Positions 1 through 4,302 of a DNA stretch of 5,371 bases are shown piece by piece. The first letter of the stretch is position 1. Every line of letters starts with the position of its first letter. A program made the translations under genes and the position numbers. The notes beneath the pieces are model-generated. The model saw only the letters and a program-made list of their open reading frames with translations. It was not told where the DNA came from and searched no databases. Source of the DNA: Rhizobacter sp. (GTDB lineage: Bacteria; Pseudomonadota; Gammaproteobacteria; Burkholderiales; Burkholderiaceae_C); NCBI GenBank assembly GCA_014380155.1, contig JACMKJ010000270.1, positions 1-5,371 of the forward strand, read 5' to 3'.

Positions 1-941
1 GCGCCGTGGTGAAGGTGAAAGACGCACAAGGCGTCGAGACCGTCTGGCAACCGCGCTTCGTGATCGACGCGAGCGGGCGCGACACGCTGTTGTCGAACCA
101 GTTCGACGCCAAGCAGCGCAACCGCCGCCACGCCAGCGCGGCCCTGTTCGGCCACTTCGAAAATGCCCAGCGCGCACCGGGCCGGCTGGAGGGCAGCATC
201 TCGCTGTTCTGGTTCGACCACGGCTGGTTCTGGTACATCCCGCTGCGCGACGGCACCACCAGCGTGGGCGCGGTGGCCCACCCGGGTTATTTCAAGGACA
301 ACCGCAAGGGCGCAAGCCTCGACGACTTCCTGATGCAGACCATCGCGCTTGCACCCAAGCTCGCCGAGCGCTTGAAAGACGCGCGCATGGTCGAGCCGGC
401 CACCACCACCGGTAACTACGCCTACGACTCCAAGTTCTGCCGCGGCGAGCGTTTTGTGATGATCGGCGACGCTTTTGCCTTCGTCGACCCGATGTTCTCG
501 TCGGGTGTGTTCCTTGCGATGAACAGCGCCTTCGAGAGCGCGGCCGGTGTCGACCTGTGGCTCAAGGGCGAAGAGCGTGCGGCCGAAAAGCAGTTTCGCC
601 ACTTCGAGCGCGTGATGAAGCACGGGCCGAAGATGTTTTCGTGGTTCATCTACCGCATCACCTCGCCGGCCATCCGCAAGATCTTCATGCAGCCGCGCAA
701 CGTGTGGCGCATGCAAGAGGCGCTGCTGTCCATCCTGGCGGGTGACCTGTTCCGCGGCACGCCGATCGGCCCGCGCTTGTGGGGCTTCAAGTTCATCTAC
801 TACATGTCGTGCATCAGCCTCTTTCCGCAGGCTGTCAAGACTTGGGCCTGGCGCCGCGCCAACGTGAAGAGGGCAGCCGAAGAGAAGCTCACCGGCGCCG
901 TCTATCTGCAAGACCAGGGCGTTCGGTCCGAATCAGCCTAA
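1..941 (+). CDS. FAD-dependent oxidoreductase, tryptophan-halogenase-like (3' part only)
   Basis: The reading frame is open from the first base (full codons from position 3) to the TAA at 939-941, so the N-terminus with the Rossmann GxGxxG dinucleotide motif lies outside the window. Numbering from the GTG at 6, I see the DASGR motif at 21-25, the tryptophan pair WFWYIP at 74-79, which fits the WxWxIP signature of flavin-dependent halogenases, and the second FAD-binding motif GDAFAFVDPMFSSG at 154-167. The C-terminal ~130 residues are rich in aromatic and basic residues and probably helical. Known of the family: these enzymes use reduced FAD either to chlorinate or brominate aromatic substrates or to reduce or oxidise lipids, and relatives sit in aryl-polyene pigment clusters. 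The halogenase catalytic lysine would be upstream of the window, so true halogenation cannot be judged. Superfamily membership is firm; substrate is unknown. The stop overlaps that of the convergent cyclase gene. Confidence 0.88.
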   Translation, partial: AVVKVKDAQGVETVWQPRFVIDASGRDTLLSNQFDAKQRNRRHASAALFGHFENAQRAPGRLEGSISLFWFDHGWFWYIPLRDGTTSVGAVAHPGYFKDNRKGASLDDFLMQTIALAPKLAERLKDARMVEPATTTGNYAYDSKFCRGERFVMIGDAFAFVDPMFSSGVFLAMNSAFESAAGVDLWLKGEERAAEKQFRHFERVMKHGPKMFSWFIYRITSPAIRKIFMQPRNVWRMQEALLSILAGDLFRGTPIGPRLWGFKFIYYMSCISLFPQAVKTWAWRRANVKRAAEEKLTGAVYLQDQGVRSESA

Positions 942-1939
942 CGGTCTGCCGCTTCGCCCGCCACGCGGTCACGCCCCGTGGCCTTGGCCCGGTACATGCG
1001 GTGGTCGGCCAGCTTGAGCAACTCAGACAGGCTGCCTGCCTGCGAAGGAAAGGTGGCCACGCCGAACGAGGCGGTCAGCCGCAGGGCGATGCCCTCGGCG
1101 AGCACACTCGTGTTGGCCAGCGTGGTGCGCCAGGTTTCTGCGCGCTTCAGCGCAGCCTCGTGATCGGTGCCCAGCAAGAGCACGGCGAACTCTTCGCCAC
1201 CCAATCGGCAGGCCAGGTCTTCGGCGTGCGTGGTGGCGCGCAGCATGCTGCCCACGGCCCGCAACGCGACATCGCCCACCGGGTGGCCGTGTGCGTCGTT
1301 GATGGCCTTGAAGTGGTCGAGGTCCATCATCACCAGTGACAGCACGCCGCCGTGGTGGCGCGCGTGGGCCAGTTCTCGCTCGCCAACTTCAAGGAAGTGG
1401 CGCCGGCTGTGAACCCCGGTGAGGTCATCGCGGATGGCCCGCTCGCGCAGCTGTGCATGCAGCTCGTTGATGCGTTCGAGCTGCGCTTCGAGCTGGTGGT
1501 TGGCTTCGCGCTGCGCCTCTTCGGCGCGCTTGCGTTCAGTGGTGTCGCGCGTGATGCCGAAGTAGCCGATGTGCGTGCCGTCGTCGTCGAATACCGGCAC
1601 CGACACGGTCTCGACCCACAGCCGCGAGCCGTCTTTTCGAAAGAACTCGCCCTCGTGGCGGATCGGGTTGGTGTGCACCAGCGGGTTGTCCCCTGCGCCG
1701 CGTGCGGCTGCCATGCGCATGATCTCGGCCCGGTATTCCGGCGTCATGAACTCGATCACCACCCGGCCGTGCAGCTCTTCGCGGGGGTAGCCCATCATGC
1801 GGCACATGTTGTCGCTGAGGTGCACGAAGCGGCGTTGGGCATCCGTCTCCCAGAAGCTGTCGCCGCTCGCGTTCACCATGGCCAGCAAACGCGCCTCGGT
1901 GATGGGGCGTGGGTTGGAGGGGCTGTCGCTCGCGCTCAT
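938..1939 (-). CDS. Diguanylate cyclase with N-terminal PAS sensor domain
   Basis: This 333-residue protein makes c-di-GMP from two GTP. A PAS/PAC domain spans about residues 15-135 (WETDAQRRFVHLSDN at 30-44, ending in GYFGITRDTTERKRAE at 125-140). A charged coiled-coil linker follows (about 136-168), then a GGDEF domain (169-325) that opens with DDLTGVHSRR (171-180), has the metal and GTP-binding DLDHFKAINDAHGHPVGD (206-223), and carries the intact active-site motif GGEEF (247-251). The inhibitory I-site RxxD is degenerate: the matching position reads HAED (238-241), so product inhibition may be weak. There is no signal peptide or membrane segment, so it is cytosolic and senses an internal signal or a partner protein. 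I chose the ATG at 1937-1939 because the PAS region follows directly; a GTG at 2036-2038 would add 33 residues that look like translated leader. Neither start has a strong Shine-Dalgarno sequence. Confidence 0.93.
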   Translation of the reverse strand: MSASDSPSNPRPITEARLLAMVNASGDSFWETDAQRRFVHLSDNMCRMMGYPREELHGRVVIEFMTPEYRAEIMRMAAARGAGDNPLVHTNPIRHEGEFFRKDGSRLWVETVSVPVFDDDGTHIGYFGITRDTTERKRAEEAQREANHQLEAQLERINELHAQLRERAIRDDLTGVHSRRHFLEVGERELAHARHHGGVLSLVMMDLDHFKAINDAHGHPVGDVALRAVGSMLRATTHAEDLACRLGGEEFAVLLLGTDHEAALKRAETWRTTLANTSVLAEGIALRLTASFGVATFPSQAGSLSELLKLADHRMYRAKATGRDRVAGEAADR

Positions 1940-1947
1940 GGGCACGA

Positions 1948-1967
1948 AGTCTAGAGGCCCGCGGGCC
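1948..1967 (-). promoter_or_regulatory. Candidate -10 element and adjacent 12-bp palindrome upstream of the cyclase
   Basis: On the minus strand TAGACT (1953 to 1948) lies 8 nt before the chosen cyclase ATG, which would give a leaderless or nearly leaderless message and would explain the missing ribosome binding site. Directly behind it, where the -10/-35 spacer would be, is the perfect palindrome GGCCCGCGGGCC (1956-1967), a possible operator. No convincing -35 box is visible, and GC-only palindromes arise often in such genomes, so this is a weak call. Confidence 0.2.
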
Positions 1968-2106
1968 CGGCGTGGAGCGGATTTCCGAGGAGTGCCCGGG
2001 AGGCACCTGCCGCCAATTTGCGATGTGAAGAAACACACTCGCGCCAGCCCAACTTCTTTACCTGGGTGCGGTCAGCCCTGGAGGCCGGGCCTTCGTTGAA
2101 GAGGCA

Positions 2107-2127
2107 CGGGCATCACGTCGATGCCCG
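2107..2127 (+). promoter_or_regulatory. Leader hairpin upstream of the 103-residue protein gene
   Basis: CGGGCATC (2107-2114) and GATGCCCG (2120-2127) form a perfect 8-bp stem with the 5-nt loop ACGTC. The stem ends 10 nt before the AAAGGAAA ribosome binding site, so in the mRNA it would stand in the 5' leader without covering that site. It may protect the 5' end or serve as a protein-binding palindrome in the divergent intergenic region 1940-2150. No clear -35/-10 promoter pair for the downstream gene could be found nearby. Confidence 0.35.
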
Positions 2128-2136
2128 CGAAACGCC

Positions 2137-2144
2137 AAAGGAAA
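2137..2144 (+). promoter_or_regulatory. Ribosome binding site that fixes the start of the 103-residue protein
   Basis: AAAGGAAA has its AAGGA core (2138-2142) 8 nt before the ATG at 2151. An in-frame ATG at 2121 would add ten residues, but it lies inside the leader hairpin, has no such site, and would bury the signal peptide behind a charged stretch. The start at 2151 is therefore preferred. Confidence 0.7.
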
Positions 2145-2150
2145 TCCATC

Positions 2151-2462
2151 ATGCTGAACCTCAAGACCCTCGTTTTCGGGGCCCTGATTGCCGCCGCCTC
2201 GGTGGGCGCGACGGCGCAGCCGATGGGACGCGATGCCGCCGATCCCATCGACGTGCGCCAGGCTCGCCAGGCCGAGCGCATTGAGGCCGCGTTTTACGAA
2301 GGCCGCCTGAGCCGCCGCGAGTTTCGCGCTCTGAAGCGGGAGCAGGCGGAGATCCGCCGCTACGAGGCGCAGGCCAAGGCCGATGGTTTTGTCACTCGCC
2401 GGGAGTACCGCGAGCTGCAACTGATGCTCGACCGCGCCAGCCAGCGCATTCGCAACAGCTGA
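2151..2462 (+). CDS. Small exported protein with two charged helical repeats, function unknown
   Basis: The product has 103 residues. It starts with a classical Sec signal peptide (basic MLNLK, hydrophobic core about 7-19, likely cleavage after ATA at 20-22), so the mature protein of about 81 residues should be periplasmic. The rest is highly charged, rich in Arg, Glu and Ala, and probably all helical. Two units repeat with a 28-residue period: GRLSRREFRA (51-60) and GFVTRREYRE (79-88), each followed by a helix. Similar Arg/Glu-rich small periplasmic proteins with a 'G-x-L-[ST]-x-x-E' turn are common in proteobacteria, but I know of no assigned function. There is no cysteine, no lipobox and no metal-binding cluster. 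It appears to be monocistronic: 125 bp with three inverted repeats separate it from the next gene, and it is divergent from the cyclase. Confidence 0.82.
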   Translation: MLNLKTLVFGALIAAASVGATAQPMGRDAADPIDVRQARQAERIEAAFYEGRLSRREFRALKREQAEIRRYEAQAKADGFVTRREYRELQLMLDRASQRIRNS

Positions 2463-2471
2463 TGTTTCGCC

Positions 2472-2489
2472 GAGGGGCGCCCGCCCCTC
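2472..2489 (+). terminator. GC-rich hairpin after the 103-residue protein gene, possible terminator
   Basis: GAGGGGC (2472-2478) pairs with GCCCCTC (2483-2489) around a 4-nt loop, 10 nt after the TGA at 2460-2462. Its position and strength suit a transcription end or a 3' stabilising hairpin. No T-run follows it, so it is not a textbook intrinsic terminator; termination could be partial or need Rho. Confidence 0.4.
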
Positions 2490-2504
2490 ACGCACGACGT
2501 TAAA

Positions 2505-2532
2505 GCGCAACGCACATCGCGTGCGTTTGTGC
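2505..2532 (+). repeat. Inverted repeat in the spacer before the DUF2167 gene
   Basis: AACGCAC (2509-2515) and GTGCGTT (2521-2527) form a perfect 7-bp inverted repeat around ATCGC. In RNA the stem can extend outwards by four pairs (2505-2508 with 2529-2532), allowing one bulged U at 2528 and one G-U pair. It lies upstream of a possible -10-like TTAGACT (2543-2549), so it could be an operator, or part of a two-hairpin end for the gene before it. Nothing in the sequence decides between these. Confidence 0.35.
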
Positions 2533-2547
2533 GGGCTCGCTCTTAGA

Positions 2548-2581
2548 CTCCCCGGGGTGTATTCCAACAACCCCGAGGGAG
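2548..2581 (+). promoter_or_regulatory. Hairpin that sequesters the DUF2167 ribosome binding site
   Basis: CTCCCCGGGGT (2548-2558) pairs with 2570-2581 to give 11 base pairs interrupted only by a bulged A at 2576, closing an 11-nt loop GTATTCCAACA. The 3' arm contains the purine-rich GAGGGAG (2575-2581) that serves as ribosome binding site for the GTG at 2588. Folding would therefore hide the ribosome binding site, the layout of translation-controlling leaders such as thermosensors or protein-bound operators. Caution: TTAGACT at 2543-2549 could be a -10 box; transcription starting at about 2555 would cut off most of the 5' arm, and the repeat would then act only in DNA. Confidence 0.45.
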
Positions 2582-2587
2582 AGAACC

Positions 2588-3415
2588 GTGCAGATCCGTT
2601 TTGTCATTCCTGTGATTCTTCTGGTGGCCAGCAGCCTTGCAAATGCGCAATCGGCCCCGGCCGGCAAGACACCCGAGCAACTGGCGGCCGAGCTGAAATG
2701 GCTCAAGCCGGGCGAGGTGGGGCGCATCGGCGACAAGGCGGAGTTCAAGGTCCAGGAGGGCTACAGCTTCCTCGACAACAAAGACACCGACACCTTCTTG
2801 AAGCTGAACGGAAACTTGCCGCCCGGCAACGCTTACACCATCGCTTCGGAGAAGAACCGCTGGTTCGGTGTGTTGTCGTTCTCCGATGACGGCTACATCA
2901 AGGACGACGAGAAGATCGACGCCGATGCCCTGCTCAAGACGCTCAAGGAGCGCAACGTGGCGGGCAACGAAGAAAAGCGCAAACAAGGCGTACCCACGCT
3001 GACGCTCGAGGGCTGGTACTTCGCGCCGCGCTACGACACCGAGAGCAAGCGCCTGGAGTGGGGCACCCGCCTGCGCGCGCAAGACAACAACCAGGAGGTC
3101 GTCAACGTGTCGACCAAGATCCTCGGCCGCAGCGGCTACATGAATGCGGTGCTGGTGACCGAGCCCGCCACCTTGGACCGTGACCTCGCCGACTTCAAGG
3201 TCGCGCTGAAAAACTTTGACTACGTGAGCGGCGAAAAGTACAGCGAGTGGAAGCAGGGCGACAAGGTCGCAGCCTTCGGCCTGGGTGCCCTGGTGCTGGG
3301 CGGCGCGGCGGCGGTCGCCACGAGCAAGGGCGGCTTCAAGATGGTTTTCCTGGCGATCGCCGCGGGTGCGGCAGCGCTGTGGGGCGGCTTCAAGAAGTTC
3401 TTCGGCCGCAAGTAA
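2588..3415 (+). CDS. DUF2167-family membrane-anchored periplasmic protein
   Basis: The product has 275 residues. A signal peptide (1-20, ending ANA before QS) is followed by a soluble domain of about 200 residues and then two close C-terminal hydrophobic segments (about 228-246 and 250-267) ending in the basic tail KKFFGRK. I assign it to the DUF2167 family from the overall layout and from stretches typical of that family: RWFGVLSFSDDGYIKDDEKI (91-110), where Trp, Gly and the acidic patch stand out, and the EGWYFAPRYD block (141-150) followed by a LEWGTRLRA strand (156-164). The family's biochemical role is not known to me; the layout predicts a large periplasmic domain held by a C-terminal membrane hairpin. 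The GTG start is supported by GAGGGA (2575-2580), 7 nt upstream, and by the signal peptide starting there. The next gene begins 6 nt after the TAA, so the two are almost surely co-transcribed. Confidence 0.85.
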   Translation: MQIRFVIPVILLVASSLANAQSAPAGKTPEQLAAELKWLKPGEVGRIGDKAEFKVQEGYSFLDNKDTDTFLKLNGNLPPGNAYTIASEKNRWFGVLSFSDDGYIKDDEKIDADALLKTLKERNVAGNEEKRKQGVPTLTLEGWYFAPRYDTESKRLEWGTRLRAQDNNQEVVNVSTKILGRSGYMNAVLVTEPATLDRDLADFKVALKNFDYVSGEKYSEWKQGDKVAAFGLGALVLGGAAAVATSKGGFKMVFLAIAAGAAALWGGFKKFFGRK

Positions 3416-3421
3416 GCCCAC

Positions 3422-4156
3422 GTGGTTCCCGAGATCGTTTTGTTCTGGGCGGTGGCGGCAGGTTTTCTGATCGTCGACAACCTGAAGCTGATTCCGGCGG
3501 GCGGCGACTACCTGCGCTTCGGGCGCAGGGGTGCGCTGCGTTATGAGCCGGGTGGCCGGCTGGAGGCGCGCGGGCGCGATCTCATCTTTCTCAACCCGCT
3601 GAATCTCTTTCACCGGGTGGCGCTGACGAGCTCGGTGCTGGGCCGGCTGGAGCCGAAGCAGCTGCGGGCCGCGCGGCAAATGCTTCGCTCCGCCGTGCCC
3701 ACGCTCAACCTGTTGTCGTGGCTCGGCACGCTCTACCTGGTGGTGGCTGCGGCCTTGGCCAGCCTGTCGATGCAGTTCAGCTTTGCGCTCGTGCTGGGCT
3801 CGTTCCTGGGTGTGCACCTGCTGTTCTGGGCGCTGAGCGCGGCGGTGCTGGTGTCGCGCAGAAAGCGGCTGGCGCTCACCGGCCAACAGGTCGCCGTGTT
3901 CGTGGCCGAGGGCTTCTTCGTGCCCGCCTACACCATCAACCTGGGCAAACGTCTGTGGTTCAAGCACACGCTGGAGCTGCCCGCCATGACGCTGGGCCTG
4001 TGGAAGGCCAAGTCACTGCGCGACGAACACGCCAAGGAGCTGTTCGTGCACCAGCTGAGCCAGCGGCTCGACCTGTTGGAAATCGCGCTGCCCGACGGTG
4101 ACGCAGCGCCCTTGCGGCCCCTAATCGGCGAGGCGCGAGCATGTTTGACGACCTGA
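3422..4156 (+). CDS. Multi-pass inner-membrane protein, unrecognised family
   Basis: I do not recognise this 244-residue protein. Hydrophobic segments lie at about 4-24, 94-116, 119-144 and 155-174. Between the first two is a basic, probably cytoplasmic stretch (28-92) with FGRRGALRYEPGG (33-45) and the block DLIFLNPLNLFHR (53-65). The charged C-terminal ~65 residues (about 180-244) contain a helical LRDEHAKELFVHQLSQRLD (199-217). No enzyme motif is visible. The GTG start has only weak Shine-Dalgarno pairing and lies 6 nt after the stop of the DUF2167 gene, so translational coupling is likely. The 3' end overlaps the small gene at 4141 by 16 nt. The sandwich between two other membrane proteins suggests one complex or pathway at the inner membrane. 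Strand, frame and membrane nature are firm; function is unknown. Confidence 0.8.
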   Translation: MVPEIVLFWAVAAGFLIVDNLKLIPAGGDYLRFGRRGALRYEPGGRLEARGRDLIFLNPLNLFHRVALTSSVLGRLEPKQLRAARQMLRSAVPTLNLLSWLGTLYLVVAAALASLSMQFSFALVLGSFLGVHLLFWALSAAVLVSRRKRLALTGQQVAVFVAEGFFVPAYTINLGKRLWFKHTLELPAMTLGLWKAKSLRDEHAKELFVHQLSQRLDLLEIALPDGDAAPLRPLIGEARACLTT

Positions 4157-4302
4157 GTGCCTTCGACCTGGTGTTCATATTCGGGGCGCTCGCCTTCGGC
4201 TTTGGCGTGGTCAAGTTCATGATGTCGGTGAACAAGCCGCCCGACCCGCCGCACCCGTCGAGGCCGCCAGACGAGCCGCCCTCAGCCCCACCGGCTCACT
4301 GA
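4141..4302 (+). CDS. 53-residue single-pass membrane protein with proline-rich tail
   Basis: The ATG at 4141 lies inside the end of the previous gene in another frame (16-nt overlap) and is preceded by GAGG (4130-4133) at a spacing of 7 nt, a good ribosome binding site. The protein begins with an acidic MFDDLSAFD, crosses the membrane once (about 10-30, VFIFGALAFGFGVVKFMMSV) and ends in a hydrophilic tail in which 11 of the last 21 residues are proline, arranged as five PP pairs (33-34, 36-37, 42-43, 46-47, 50-51). The acidic front and the Lys at 32 after the helix are ambiguous for topology. PPD at 33-35 and 42-44 and PPE-like contexts are known to slow ribosomes and call for EF-P. The stop overlaps the convergent amn stop region by 7 bp. 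It is short and family unknown, but start signal, coupling and composition make it a likely real gene. Confidence 0.65.
   Translation: MFDDLSAFDLVFIFGALAFGFGVVKFMMSVNKPPDPPHPSRPPDEPPSAPPAH

Noticed and set aside
1352..1954. A 200-codon plus-strand frame opposite the diguanylate cyclase.
   Set aside because: The minus strand encodes clear PAS and GGDEF motifs over the same bases; the plus-strand product is a low-complexity antisense shadow.
1992..2006. Short inverted repeat GTGCC-CGGGA-GGCAC in the divergent intergenic region.
   Set aside because: Only five base pairs in GC-rich DNA; expected by chance and not placed at a recognisable promoter.
1940..2038. N-terminal extension of the cyclase from the GTG at 2036-2038.
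   Set aside because: The 33 extra residues are Pro/Arg-rich with no domain similarity or signal peptide, and no ribosome binding site precedes the GTG. The ATG at 1939 leads straight into the PAS region.
2018..2046. TTGCGA as a possible -35 box for the 103-residue protein gene.
   Set aside because: No acceptable -10 sequence lies 16-18 nt downstream.
2543..3967. A 474-codon open frame on the minus strand across the DUF2167 and membrane protein genes.
   Set aside because: Its translation is rich in His, Gln, Arg and Val without domains or a hydrophobic pattern, as expected for the antisense of GC-rich coding DNA. The plus-strand genes have signal peptide, membrane segments, ribosome binding site and tight spacing.
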